Positions 16,498 to 25,918 of a DNA stretch of 64,000 bases are shown here, one piece after another. Positions within the stretch are counted from its first letter, which is position 1. Every line of letters begins with the position of its first letter. The notes under the pieces were generated by a model that ran no database searches, was not told the origin of the DNA, and worked only from the letters and a program-made list of their open reading frames with translations. Source of the DNA: Flavobacteriales bacterium (GTDB lineage: Bacteria; Bacteroidota; Bacteroidia; Flavobacteriales_C; GCA-002722245); contig JAHEZL010000003.1 in the NCBI GenBank assembly GCA_023251095.1, positions 146,696 through 210,695 on the forward strand. The letters are read 5' to 3'. A program made the translations under genes and the position numbers.

Positions 16498-17925
16498 TTG
16501 AAGGATAAAATCATATACAACTTAGGACATCAGCCTACTTCCGGTCAAGCTGAGCTGATGGATCTGTTGATTGAGTTTTTATCGGGAACGATGCATCGGC
16601 CTACGTTTATCCTTCGCGGATACGCCGGTACTGGGAAAACATCACTGATCAGTGCTTTCATCAAAACCATTCAGGAATATAAAATTTCATCGGTGTTGTT
16701 AGCGCCAACTGGAAGGGCTGCCAAGGTTTTGAGCGGCTATTCGGAGCGACCGGCTTATACTGTTCACAAAAAGATTTATTTCAATGAAACGAAGGATGGC
16801 GTAAGCAGATTTACCTTGCAGAAAAACATTCATAAAAACACTGTGTTTTTTGTTGATGAGGCTTCTATGATAGCCAATTCAGGTGGATTAGGTGGTTCCT
16901 TTGTAAGCAGAGGAGGAAGCTTGCTGGAAGATTTGGTGTGTTATGTTTTTGATGGAGAAAATTGTCGTTTGATATTTATTGGTGACACCGCACAGCTCCC
17001 GCCGGTAGGGATGGAGGTGAGTGTGGCGCTGGATAAAAACTATCTGGAAAAATACATCGGCTTAAGTGTTTTCGATTATGAATTGACGGAAGTGGTGCGA
17101 CAATCTGCACAATCGGGAATACTCTACAATGCCACTAAAATCAGGGATCAGCTGAAAGAAAAGTTGCCGGGTTATCCCGCTATTGAATTGAATGATTTCC
17201 CTGACATTGCTTCTATCAACAGCTCTGAAGTAGAAGAAATTTTATCGGATGCTTACGGAAAAGTAGGGGTGGAGAAGGCGATAGTGATTTGTCGCTCTAA
17301 CAAAATGGCTAATCAGTTCAATCAGCAAATCCGGTACCGCATCCGCTGGCAGGAAGATGAAATTGCTTCGGGCGATTATTTGATGGTGGTGAAGAACAAT
17401 TATTTCTGGCTGGGAGATGAAAGCAAAGCGGGCTTTATCGCCAATGGCGATATGGTTTATGTGGAGCGCGTGATGAAGTTTGAAGAGAAATACGGTTTTC
17501 GTTTTGTGAACCTTCAAATCCGTTTGGTGGATTATCCGGGAGAGCCTGAGCTAGAAGTGAAAATAATGCTGGATACACTCATGACTGATGCACCGGCGCT
17601 GACCAAAGAACAGTCGAAACTCTTTTCGGAAAACGTCCACGGAGATTATCTTTTAAAGGGATCTTACAAAACAAAAATCAAGGAAGAATTGAAAAAAGAT
17701 CCTTACTACAACGCCTTGCAAGTGAAATTCGGATATGCCGTTACTTGTCACAAATCCCAAGGCGGACAATGGGATTACGCTTTTGTGGTACAAGGATATT
17801 TAACCGATGAAATGGTGAATGTGGAATATTTAAGATGGTTGTATACTGCCATTACCAGAGCTTCCAAGAAATTATATTTTGTGAATTTCAGCGAGAAATT
17901 CTTTGAGAATGTTTTGGAGGATTGA
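16498..17925 (+). CDS. RecD-like superfamily 1 helicase / AAA ATPase
   Basis: A 475-residue SF1 helicase. Walker A is GYAGTGKT (residues 41-48), Walker B is VFFVDEASM (about residue 122), motif III is FIGDTAQLPPVG, and the C-terminal UvrD-like half has GYAVTCHKSQGGQWD and YTAITRASKKLYF. It probably unwinds DNA 5' to 3' in repair. It is shorter than RecD2 and lacks its N-terminal helix-hairpin-helix part. The TTG start at 16498 keeps the conserved PTSGQ (Q-motif-like) residues; the first in-frame ATG would remove them. The TTG is also the end of a TAATTTTG sequence that looks like a -7 box, a probable coincidence. A long inverted repeat lies downstream. Confidence 0.88.
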   Translation: MKDKIIYNLGHQPTSGQAELMDLLIEFLSGTMHRPTFILRGYAGTGKTSLISAFIKTIQEYKISSVLLAPTGRAAKVLSGYSERPAYTVHKKIYFNETKDGVSRFTLQKNIHKNTVFFVDEASMIANSGGLGGSFVSRGGSLLEDLVCYVFDGENCRLIFIGDTAQLPPVGMEVSVALDKNYLEKYIGLSVFDYELTEVVRQSAQSGILYNATKIRDQLKEKLPGYPAIELNDFPDIASINSSEVEEILSDAYGKVGVEKAIVICRSNKMANQFNQQIRYRIRWQEDEIASGDYLMVVKNNYFWLGDESKAGFIANGDMVYVERVMKFEEKYGFRFVNLQIRLVDYPGEPELEVKIMLDTLMTDAPALTKEQSKLFSENVHGDYLLKGSYKTKIKEELKKDPYYNALQVKFGYAVTCHKSQGGQWDYAFVVQGYLTDEMVNVEYLRWLYTAITRASKKLYFVNFSEKFFENVLED

Positions 17926-17951
17926 TTCATCTAACGCGTCATTCCCCCACA

Positions 17952-18097
17952 ACGTCATCACCCAGTACGTCATTGCGAAATTTTTGTACTCAAAAATGAA
18001 GCAAACTCATTATACTCATTCCTTGTTTTTTTAATTACTTAGCCAATATGAGGTTGCTTCATTTTTGAGTACAAAAATTTCGCAATGACGTACTGGG
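17952..18097. repeat. Long perfect inverted repeat, copy 2
   Basis: Left arm 17961-18004 and right arm 18054-18097 are exact complements over 44 bases with a 49-base spacer. The inner 39 bases of the arm equal copy 1 (8543-8586), but the outer five differ (CCCAG here, CTCCC there), and in each copy the opposite arm matches its own partner. As in copy 1, ACGTCATCAC precedes the left arm and the element lies between convergent genes (helicase and serine-hydrolase homologue). Confidence 0.95.
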
Positions 18098-18121
18098 GGT
18101 ATGATGCACTTTGGGGATGAA

Positions 18122-19123
18122 TTATGGTTGAGACAATATCGCTTTCAAAATCAACTCCGCATCTTTCTCATCATTCGTGTTGGAAAGAATAACTATCGTC
18201 CTTGCTTTATTGTATGAAATGAGTGAATTGTATCCCGGTTCATGTCCGGTATAGGTGACAGGAGCTTTGGTAATGCCGTCCAAATATTTCGCTAAACTTT
18301 CAGCATTGGCATAAATATGATGGTGGCCCATAGTTCCATCGGAATATTTAAATCCGAAATCTTGGAGCGATTCCTCGACAGACATTTGCGCAAGATCAGT
18401 TTTCCTGTGTCCTGAAGCCCTCAATGACATTGGTGTGTATTGAAGATCACTGTTCGCTACAATTTTTGAATTCGGGTATTTTGCTGCTGTCATTTCATTG
18501 ATGGTTGTTTCGTAGGGTTTGAAATACATCAGTTCTATGAGGTAAGCCAGAACAATATCATTGGTGTTGCATTGCACTGATTTCTCTCCGGGATTGAATT
18601 CTAAAGCAGGTTTAAATTTTATAAGGATATTAACAATATCAGTATTGGTGATGTTTTTTGCTTTGTCTTTCAGTTTAATGTTTTCATCATCATAAATGTA
18701 TCTGTGATACAATTTAAGGTAATTGGAAGGCAGGCCTGACCTTTGGTTGAGTAAATGCTCAATGGTAATGGCTTTGTAAGGAAAGTCAGGAATGTAGTTA
18801 GCTACAGAAGAATCGGCAGAGATTTTATTGTTTTTAATGAGATCGTAAATGGCTTCTCTGGTGAAGAAGGAACTCAGCTCACCAATTTCCAACAACATGT
18901 TTTTATTTATTGGAATTTGCAAAGGATAATTCATCCATCCTTTGCTAAAAGAATAAATCAAGGAATCATATTTGATGATAGCCACTTGTCCCGAAAATTG
19001 CGGAGCAGCTTTAATGATCAATGAATCCAGAGTTTGGGCTTGAATAGAAAAAGTGAAAAACAAAAAGGTCACAGCGAAAAAACGCTGTGACCTTTTGATG
19101 ATGTTTTTTGAAATTTGTGTCAT
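18122..19123 (-). CDS. Serine-hydrolase (beta-lactamase) homologue lacking the catalytic residues
   Basis: A 333-residue exported protein (signal peptide ending SIQAQ, residue 30) of the class C beta-lactamase/serine hydrolase fold. The segment LEIGELSSFFTREAI aligns with the family's SxxK site, but the serine position is E82 and the lysine position is S85. The second motif, usually YSN, reads CNT (C185). The scaffold is otherwise recognisable: IEHLLNQRSGLPSNY, EFNPGEKS and the late GHEPGYNSL. It therefore looks like a non-enzymatic relative, perhaps a peptidoglycan-binding or protein-binding module. Its ATG directly abuts the stop of the upstream OmpA gene (no intervening base), so the two are almost certainly co-transcribed. 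Confidence 0.85.
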   Translation of the reverse strand: MTQISKNIIKRSQRFFAVTFLFFTFSIQAQTLDSLIIKAAPQFSGQVAIIKYDSLIYSFSKGWMNYPLQIPINKNMLLEIGELSSFFTREAIYDLIKNNKISADSSVANYIPDFPYKAITIEHLLNQRSGLPSNYLKLYHRYIYDDENIKLKDKAKNITNTDIVNILIKFKPALEFNPGEKSVQCNTNDIVLAYLIELMYFKPYETTINEMTAAKYPNSKIVANSDLQYTPMSLRASGHRKTDLAQMSVEESLQDFGFKYSDGTMGHHHIYANAESLAKYLDGITKAPVTYTGHEPGYNSLISYNKARTIVILSNTNDEKDAELILKAILSQP

Positions 19124-21448
19124 CTATTGAAACACTACTTCCATTTCAACTCTTCTGTTTTTCTGTCTTCCTTCAGGAGTTTTGTTATCGGCAATTGGTT
19201 TTGTAGAACCATAGAATTCTACAATAATTCTGCTGATGTCAACTCCTTTTTCAGATAAGTATTTCGCAACGGCTTCTGTTCTGTCTTTAGATAATTTCAG
19301 GTTCTTTTTAGCATCACCTGCATTATCCGTATGTCCTGCAACACGCAATTTCCATGTAGGTTTTTTCACCAACAATGCCGCCAACTCATCCAAAGAAGTG
19401 AAAGATTCTGCTTTGATAATGGCTTTTGAAGTTTCAAATTCCAGGTTTTGGAAAGCAGTATTTAAAATTTCCTCTTCTTCTTTTTTCAATTCCGGACAAC
19501 CTTTGTTAGATGCAGGTCCGGCTGTTTTCGGACATTCATCTTCTTTGTCGATTACACCGTCTCTGTCTTCGTCGCCGAAAGGACAACCTTGGTTTTCAAT
19601 CGGTCCCGCTTCAGTAACGCAGCTATCCTGATTGTCATACAATCCGTCTTTGTCGGTGTCAGGACAACCGTTGTGCTCTTTCGGTCCGGCCAGATCAGGA
19701 CAAGAATCTAATTTATTGATGATAGAATCTCCGTCGTTGTCAGGACAACCATTGAATTTAATCAATCCTTTTTCGTCAGGACACTCATCTTTTTTGTCGA
19801 TGACTTTATCACCGTCTCTATCCGGACAGCCGTAGAATTCTTTCAATCCCGGCTCTGTCGGACAGTCGTCTTTTTGGTCTTCAATACCATCTTTATCTGT
19901 ATCAGGACAACCTTTGAATTCTTTTACACCGGGGATTTTCGGACAAACATCGTCCTTATCAGGAATGCTGTCACCATCGGTATCAGGACAACCTTTGAAA
20001 GCCCATAAACCTTTAACATCATCGCAGATATCCACTTTGTCGGAAACATGGTCATCATCACCGTCACTTTTCTTGTAGTGTAGAGAAGAAACTTTAACTC
20101 CGAAAAACACATCCATGCCCTGGGTGTTTAGAAACAAAGGATTCAAAGAGCTGGTGCCCACAAAGAAAGGACCTATCATGGCGCTGGCTCCTATTTTATA
20201 TCCTGTTGTTGTGTTGTAGCTCATTGGCACATACAATCCGAACCATTTGTAATCCCAACGAGGAGCGATAGAGTAGGTGCTGGTTTCGTGGATTTGATTT
20301 GCATTAGCGCTAAAGCGGAAAGCCTGATAAGCTGTGAAATTCACAAAGAAAGTTTTCCAGATATGGTAATCTACCTGAAAAGAGAACACGGTTGGTAAAC
20401 TCATGTTATAAGTTGCAGGAACTGCAGTAGTGGTGAAAGATGCAGATAAGATACTGTCAATCTGAACCGGATTGGTTGGATTTAATCCCTGAGCTTTCCA
20501 GTGGCTGATGGTTGGATTAAAATCCTTGCTGTAAGTACCGCTTTTATAAGTAATGGCACCAACATCCAATAAGGAAGCACCAATTCTTAATTTGTATTTG
20601 TTTTCGTCTCTGGATGCATTTTGTACGCCATCCATTTCGTAAGTGTATTTTTCGCTGTGAGGTCTCCATTCGTAAACAAAGCCGATGTCACCTCCCAAAC
20701 CTAAAGCCGCTCCTGCAGCAAAGGGATTAAACATACTTGCACCCGGATTTTCTAAGCCTGCCGAATGTCCGTAAGAAAATCTATCGCCTACTAATGACAC
20801 GGTTGAATCGGCTTCAACAGTAATTTGTGTTGGGTGTATGTCAACATGTGTTTCAGCAATTCCTTGTAGTAATTTAAGTCGGAGACCACCTTTAAAATAA
20901 TGGTGTTTGGTGCGGTAGATCTCTCTTCCGTAAGACACACCGTATTCAGCCCACGCCATGGTTTTTATGTTTATACCCTTGTTTACCAAAGCCAATCCCC
21001 AAATCTGAGGATCAGTATATTGTTGGTAAATGGTTTGAATTAATTTAGGATCAACATCATCAATATTCATCATAAAACGAACCTTTGATGTAAAGGCAAA
21101 GGAGTTTTTTTCGTTTGCCGTGAACATGAAAGAGGGGCCGAGTATTTGTGTGGACGTAAATATTGATTTAGGCGCGCTGCTGGTGTCATTGTCCAGATAA
21201 ATGTATTTAAAAGAAGGATTGTTGATGTCGGTTAAAAACCCCGGTTTCATTATGAAATAGTTGTTTTGAACGTTTGTGTTAGCGCCTAGCAGGAGGATGT
21301 CTAATTTATAGCGGTTGTCCACAATGGATGCGGGTTGTAAATCAATACCGTTAACACCTGAATAGTTACTGTTCAGATAGCCTGAAAAGTCTTGTGCTTT
21401 TGAAGTAAGAGAAATTACTACAAAGAGTAAGAGGATTATTTTTTTCAT
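19124..21448 (-). CDS. OmpA family protein with DUF5723-like barrel and thrombospondin type 3 repeats
   Basis: A 774-residue outer-membrane protein. A signal peptide (MKKIILLLFVVISLTSKAQ) is followed by an N-terminal region of about 440 residues resembling the DUF5723 beta-barrel family. Residues about 466-650 carry seven calcium-binding TSP3 repeats of the DxDxDGxxDxxDxCP type, each ending in a GCP. The C-terminal OmpA domain (about 660-774) has GHTDNAGDAKKNLKLS and RQKNRRVEM, which bind peptidoglycan. It would link the outer membrane to the cell wall across the periplasm through a rigid repeat stalk. The pseudoenzyme gene follows with zero spacing. A TATCTTCG box lies upstream. Confidence 0.9.
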   Translation of the reverse strand: MKKIILLLFVVISLTSKAQDFSGYLNSNYSGVNGIDLQPASIVDNRYKLDILLLGANTNVQNNYFIMKPGFLTDINNPSFKYIYLDNDTSSAPKSIFTSTQILGPSFMFTANEKNSFAFTSKVRFMMNIDDVDPKLIQTIYQQYTDPQIWGLALVNKGINIKTMAWAEYGVSYGREIYRTKHHYFKGGLRLKLLQGIAETHVDIHPTQITVEADSTVSLVGDRFSYGHSAGLENPGASMFNPFAAGAALGLGGDIGFVYEWRPHSEKYTYEMDGVQNASRDENKYKLRIGASLLDVGAITYKSGTYSKDFNPTISHWKAQGLNPTNPVQIDSILSASFTTTAVPATYNMSLPTVFSFQVDYHIWKTFFVNFTAYQAFRFSANANQIHETSTYSIAPRWDYKWFGLYVPMSYNTTTGYKIGASAMIGPFFVGTSSLNPLFLNTQGMDVFFGVKVSSLHYKKSDGDDDHVSDKVDICDDVKGLWAFKGCPDTDGDSIPDKDDVCPKIPGVKEFKGCPDTDKDGIEDQKDDCPTEPGLKEFYGCPDRDGDKVIDKKDECPDEKGLIKFNGCPDNDGDSIINKLDSCPDLAGPKEHNGCPDTDKDGLYDNQDSCVTEAGPIENQGCPFGDEDRDGVIDKEDECPKTAGPASNKGCPELKKEEEEILNTAFQNLEFETSKAIIKAESFTSLDELAALLVKKPTWKLRVAGHTDNAGDAKKNLKLSKDRTEAVAKYLSEKGVDISRIIVEFYGSTKPIADNKTPEGRQKNRRVEMEVVFQ

Positions 21449-21484
21449 TTGTAAAAAGTAAAGTAAAACCCGATTTATGAGTTG

Positions 21485-21492
21485 CGAAGATA
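21485..21492 (-). promoter_or_regulatory. Candidate -7 box for the OmpA operon
   Basis: TATCTTCG on the minus strand, 37 bases upstream of the ATG. This TAnnTTCG variant also occurs at 1939-1946 and, as TAAATTCG, upstream of the tRNA gene. No clear TTG at -33. Confidence 0.35.
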
Positions 21493-21590
21493 AAAAAAAA
21501 TGGATACTGAAACAGGGTTCAGGGCAAAAACAGTTTAAGCCAAGAGATTCGTTATAAAGGGCCTGGCGTTATAAAACGGAAACAGGCAGC

Positions 21591-23240
21591 TTACTTTATC
21601 AGTTTTCGGATTTGAGAAAGTCGTTTTTTGTGGTAATCGATATCTTTCGTCATTTTCTCCACTTTCTCCAAAAGATCTACCAGCATTGGGTTGTCTTTTT
21701 TCGTGTGTTTGAAAAAGCCGAGGTTGTTTTCAAATTTCGCTTTTTCTTCTTCCAGTTTTGAAATTTGATCTTTGGAATAGTACAATTCTTTGTTCAGGAG
21801 ATCAACATTATTGATTTCCTTATATGCGGCTATTTTAATGGCAAAACGCAGATCGAGAATTTCTTTTTTGTCCATTCCTGTTGCGCTGAGCTTTTCAAGC
21901 ACCTTTTCATTAAAGAGGTTGTTGGCATCAACAGAAAGATTTCTAACGTGGTCATCCAGTAAATACCATTGTTTGATAATGTTGAGGACTTCCTCTTTAT
22001 CGTTGGTATTTTGCAGCTGATCAATGAGGTTTTTCTTTCCGGAAAGAGATTGTTCAATGTTTACTTTTTCCTGATCTTTTGTTTTTCTCAATTCAACAAA
22101 AAATAGGTTGCAGGTATCCTGAAATTTTTTCCAGAGTTTCTGTTCGTCGCGGGGATGGGCTTGTCCGATATTTTTCCAGTTGCGTTGCAGCTGAGTAAGC
22201 ATTCGCGTTTTTTCTTCGTTGCCTCCTTTGGTGTCGGCTACAATCTGAGCAGCTTTATCGCAAAGATTTAATTTTTCATTTTTGTTTTTTTTGTGTTCGT
22301 CTTTCAGTGATTCATAAAAAGCTGATTTTTCTTTGAAAAACTGATCACAGGCCGCTTTATATTTGTCCCACAGAGCAGAAGAATCTCCTTTTGGAACATG
22401 GCCGGTTTGTTTCCATTCTTTTTGTTTTTCAATGATTAAATCGGTTTTTGCTTTCCACTGTCTTTCCTTTGTTGTAGGCTCCTCAACAAGGTTTGTGATA
22501 AAGCTGAGGATAGCTTCTTTTTTAGTGAGGTTTTCTTTTTCCTGGTTTTTTGAAGCTTCTTTTTTCTCGGCCAGTTTATCAATTACCTTTTGAGAGCTAT
22601 CTTTAAATTTCTGCCAGAATTCATCCTGAGATTCTCTTTTCACCGGACCGGTATCGAACCATTTTTTTTGAAGTACGCGAAAGCTGTCTCCTAAATTATT
22701 TTCCTTGCTGAGTAATTCGGTGAGTTGGGTGAGTATTTCCTCTTTTATTTGCTGATTGCGTTTAAAATCGTGGTCTTTTATCGCTTTGTATAAATTGAGA
22801 TTGTAATTAAAATCTTCCAACAACTTATGGAATTGTTGATTCAATTGGCGTACGGAAGAAGAGTTGTTGTCATCAATCACACTCCATTCATTTTGAAGCT
22901 CTTTCTTTATCTGAATGGCTTTGCCGATTTCCTGTTCGTTTTGAATAAGGTCTTGTAATCGGGCAACCAGAGTTTTTTTTGCACTAACAACCTCTTCTTT
23001 TTTCTTGTCGGCTGCAGCTTTTTCGTTCGACAGCTTGATTTGAAAGTGATTGATTAGTTTTTCGAATTCTGTTTTTTGGGCAGCCAGAATTTCTTTTGAA
23101 GGATTTTCTTCCTCGCTGTTTTCAATAGCGGCGGTGCTTTCCAGGAATTCGTTCTTTAATGATTCTATCGTGTTTTCCTGTCCGATCAAAGAGTCGGACG
23201 CAAGGATAGTCTCAATTTTTTTTAAAATTTCGTTGGTCAT
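21591..23240 (-). CDS. DUF349 domain protein
   Basis: A 549-residue, strongly helical, Lys/Glu-rich cytoplasmic protein. At least four DUF349 units are visible from their W...G...LW.KF pattern: NEWSVIDDNNSSSVRQLNQQF, KWFDTGPVKRESQDEFWQKF, EWKQTGHVPKGDSSALWDKY and NWKNIGQAHPRDEQKLWKKF. The N-terminal 80 residues are acidic. Function in Bacteroidota is unknown; the proteobacterial relative YicC/RarA neighbours do not help here. No partner genes: it sits between the OmpA and serine-hydrolase genes, all on the minus strand but with gaps of 142 and 50 bases. Confidence 0.88.
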   Translation of the reverse strand: MTNEILKKIETILASDSLIGQENTIESLKNEFLESTAAIENSEEENPSKEILAAQKTEFEKLINHFQIKLSNEKAAADKKKEEVVSAKKTLVARLQDLIQNEQEIGKAIQIKKELQNEWSVIDDNNSSSVRQLNQQFHKLLEDFNYNLNLYKAIKDHDFKRNQQIKEEILTQLTELLSKENNLGDSFRVLQKKWFDTGPVKRESQDEFWQKFKDSSQKVIDKLAEKKEASKNQEKENLTKKEAILSFITNLVEEPTTKERQWKAKTDLIIEKQKEWKQTGHVPKGDSSALWDKYKAACDQFFKEKSAFYESLKDEHKKNKNEKLNLCDKAAQIVADTKGGNEEKTRMLTQLQRNWKNIGQAHPRDEQKLWKKFQDTCNLFFVELRKTKDQEKVNIEQSLSGKKNLIDQLQNTNDKEEVLNIIKQWYLLDDHVRNLSVDANNLFNEKVLEKLSATGMDKKEILDLRFAIKIAAYKEINNVDLLNKELYYSKDQISKLEEEKAKFENNLGFFKHTKKDNPMLVDLLEKVEKMTKDIDYHKKRLSQIRKLIK

Positions 23241-23290
23241 GATTATAACTTACTGTTGCTAAATTTATTAGAAAACATCCGAATATAAAA

Positions 23291-24478
23291 TCATTCGGCA
23301 AATAAATTTACCAGCTCATCCACATGGAAGAAGCTGCCGCGAATAGAATTGGAGAGAATAATGATGGTACCGTGTGCTTCGGGAACCCTTATGAATAATG
23401 ATTTGTAGCCCTTCCACCAACCGCTGTGATATACTATTTGTTTAAAATTTTCATTGCTGCGCAATCTCCATCCCAATCCATAGGATCCGCCATGTGTTTC
23501 TGCTTTTTCATGTGGAGTGAAGGCAATATCCAGTAAACGTTTGGGTACCAGCTTGCAATCGTAGAGGGCCTGATCAAATTTCAGCAAGTCGTAAACATTG
23601 GAATACATTCCTTTGTCGCCCACTACTCCGTCAAGGTAATCATAGTAAAGCGGGCGTAGGTCTCCAAGATGTCCGTAGGTAGCATTGATCAGTTCGGTTC
23701 TGTTTTGATTATTAAAAATACGGGTGTTTTCCATACCTGTCGGCAGGAAAATAGAATCACGCATGTATGTTTCGTAAGGCATTTTTGAAATGTGTTCAAT
23801 GATAGAGGCCAGTACTAAATAATTGGTGTTGTTGTAATAAAAATGGGAATTCGGTCGCGCACTTTTAACGCCATGCTCTTTAAACAATCTCAAAACATCC
23901 TGATTGGTAATACTTCCTTCGGTATAGCCCCAGTGTTCATCGGTAAAGTACATGTAGTTGGGTAAGCCTGAGAAATGGGATAAAAGCATTTCAACGGTAA
24001 TGCCGGGAAAGCTGAATTCGGGCAGTATTTGATTGACGGTGTCGGTTAAAGCTAACTTCCCCTGACTGATTAATCTGAGGATAGCGAAAGAGGTGAAAGG
24101 TTTTGTTGCCGATGCCAGTTGAAAAGTGGAAGTCATGCAAATACTGTCGTTTTTACGTTTGTAGTTGCCTAAACCTTGGCATGATTCGTAATAAATATTA
24201 TCGTCCTTGGCGATGAGGATGGTTCCGCTGAAAAAACTATTGTCGAGATGATTTTCAAAAAACTCTTTTATTTTTCGGGCCATGGCACTGTCAACGGGTA
24301 CCGGCTCATGAAATACGGGCACTTCTTCTATGTCTGATTTTCTAGTGTTTGAGGCAGTTCCGGTAGCGGATTCTTCGCCACAAGAAACTACAAATAAGCA
24401 CATGAAAAACAGTGCCGATGAAAGGATGATTTTATTAAAAAACAGAATTCTATTAATACCTTTGCTCAAGTGGAACAA
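23291..24478 (-). CDS. Serine hydrolase lipoprotein (beta-lactamase family)
   Basis: A 395-residue lipoprotein. The lipobox FVVSC ends at C33, so it is anchored in a membrane, probably outer. All catalytic motifs are present: SATK at residues 123-126 (nucleophile S123, K126), YNN at 215-217, and HSGWWKGYKS near the C-terminus. The family includes beta-lactamases, D-Ala-D-Ala peptidases and esterases; the substrate cannot be told. It provides a clean comparison with the degenerate relative at 18122-19123. It is divergent from the CsgG-like gene with only 45 bases between starts. Confidence 0.9.
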   Translation of the reverse strand: MFHLSKGINRILFFNKIILSSALFFMCLFVVSCGEESATGTASNTRKSDIEEVPVFHEPVPVDSAMARKIKEFFENHLDNSFFSGTILIAKDDNIYYESCQGLGNYKRKNDSICMTSTFQLASATKPFTSFAILRLISQGKLALTDTVNQILPEFSFPGITVEMLLSHFSGLPNYMYFTDEHWGYTEGSITNQDVLRLFKEHGVKSARPNSHFYYNNTNYLVLASIIEHISKMPYETYMRDSIFLPTGMENTRIFNNQNRTELINATYGHLGDLRPLYYDYLDGVVGDKGMYSNVYDLLKFDQALYDCKLVPKRLLDIAFTPHEKAETHGGSYGLGWRLRSNENFKQIVYHSGWWKGYKSLFIRVPEAHGTIIILSNSIRGSFFHVDELVNLFAE

Positions 24479-24523
24479 TATTTGTTAATTCACATCGGTA
24501 AATCTAAATCATAAAATTTTCAG

Positions 24524-25918
24524 ATGAAAAGCATTTACTTTTATTTTACTATCGTTTTGATGTTAATAATTTTTGGCTGTAACGGTTCGAAAAGCTTAAC
24601 AAAAAAAGGTAGCAAGCTCTCAGAAGCGGGCATGTACAAAGAAGCTTCTGAATATTTTATGCGTGCTTTGTCCGCCCGACCTGATTATGTGGATGCGCAG
24701 GTTGGATTGAAATTCAGTGGACAAAAAGCAATTGATGCTCAGGAATCTGCTTTTTTTCAGGCGTATACCGGCGGTGATAAAAAAACTGCGGTATATACTT
24801 ATCTCGATATGAAAAATTTCAGAGACAGGGTGCTGGCAATGAAAGTTGAAGTAAGTTATCCTGCTCAGTACGAAGATGATTTCCAGCAGGTGAAAGGCGA
24901 ATATCTCGATGAAAGATTTGCTCAGGCGAATACGCTTTTAGGAAATGAGGATTTCGGAAGTGCTGAAGTTATTTTCAATGAAATCATTCAGATTCAACCC
25001 GATTATAAAGATGTAGAATCGCTTAAAAAATACGCGCACATTGAACCTATATACAGGAAAGGTGTGGAGGCAATGAAAAGAGAGAAAAACCGACAAGCCT
25101 ATTATTCTTTTCAAAGTGTAGTGCAGCAGCAGGAAGACTACAAAGATGCAAAGTCGCTGATGCAGCAGGCTTTGCAGGAGGCGCAGTACACTGTTGCTCT
25201 TCTTCCCTTTGAAAATGTGAGTTATGAAAGAGGTGCTTCCGATAATATTTCGGCAAAAGTTTTGAATGATGTATTGCAAAATAAAGGGCCTTTTTTAAAA
25301 GTAATCGACCGTCAGAATCTGGATTTTTTGCTCAAAGAACAAAAGCTGGCCATGATTGGTGTGGTGGATGAAAATACTGCTGCCAATGCAGGAAATATCA
25401 TTGGCGCAAAAGCGGTGCTGATTGGAAAAGTATTGGAGGTTAAAGTATCGGAATCACCTGTGATTTCACAAAGAATCAAAGGTTATGAATCTTATCTGAT
25501 CAGAAAACTGAACACGCAAACCGGACAATATTACAACGAAACTGCTTACAAAAAAGTGATTTACACCGACTATTCAGGCAGCCGACAAGTAAGCTGTTCT
25601 TTTCAGTACAAGCTGATATCGGCTGAAACAGGCGAGATTTTGCTTTCTAATATTGTGTCGCATACAGAAAGCAGTAACGTTCATTATGCCTATTATGATG
25701 GTGATTACAACTTGTTGTGTCCGGGCACGTGGCAATCGCAAACACAAAGCAGCACAGGAGATGTCATTCATAATGGATTTTTTGAGAAACAGCAACTGGC
25801 TGCTCTTTTTAAGGCCTCCAAAGTATTGGCGTCTAAAGATGCTTTGTTGTCCACTATTTACGATAAAATAGGCAGTACTGCTGCCAGAGCTGTTTATAGC
25901 TATAATCCTGAAAACTGA
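24524..25918 (+). CDS. CsgG-like lipoprotein with N-terminal TPR region
   Basis: A 464-residue lipoprotein: leader MKSIYFYFTIVLMLIIFGC with lipidated C19. Residues about 25-215 are helical with TPR-like units (GMYKEASEYFMRALSARPDY, DFGSAEVIFNEIIQIQPDY, RQAYYSFQSVVQQQEDYKDA). From about 225 a CsgG/HfaB-like domain follows: YTVALLPFENVSYERGASDNI, VIDRQNLDFLLKEQ and GAKAVLIGKVLEV. CsgG forms the outer-membrane secretion channel for curli; no curli subunit gene is here. Its stop and the next ATG overlap (TGATG), so it is coupled to the LPP20-like gene. It may assemble an outer-membrane oligomer or act as a peptidoglycan-synthesis regulator like LpoB. Confidence 0.82.
   Translation: MKSIYFYFTIVLMLIIFGCNGSKSLTKKGSKLSEAGMYKEASEYFMRALSARPDYVDAQVGLKFSGQKAIDAQESAFFQAYTGGDKKTAVYTYLDMKNFRDRVLAMKVEVSYPAQYEDDFQQVKGEYLDERFAQANTLLGNEDFGSAEVIFNEIIQIQPDYKDVESLKKYAHIEPIYRKGVEAMKREKNRQAYYSFQSVVQQQEDYKDAKSLMQQALQEAQYTVALLPFENVSYERGASDNISAKVLNDVLQNKGPFLKVIDRQNLDFLLKEQKLAMIGVVDENTAANAGNIIGAKAVLIGKVLEVKVSESPVISQRIKGYESYLIRKLNTQTGQYYNETAYKKVIYTDYSGSRQVSCSFQYKLISAETGEILLSNIVSHTESSNVHYAYYDGDYNLLCPGTWQSQTQSSTGDVIHNGFFEKQQLAALFKASKVLASKDALLSTIYDKIGSTAARAVYSYNPEN

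Noticed and set aside
16493..16500. TAATTTTG as a -7 box for the helicase gene
   Set aside because: It would place transcription start after the TTG start; moving the start to the next ATG removes conserved Q-motif residues, and no -33 TTG is present.
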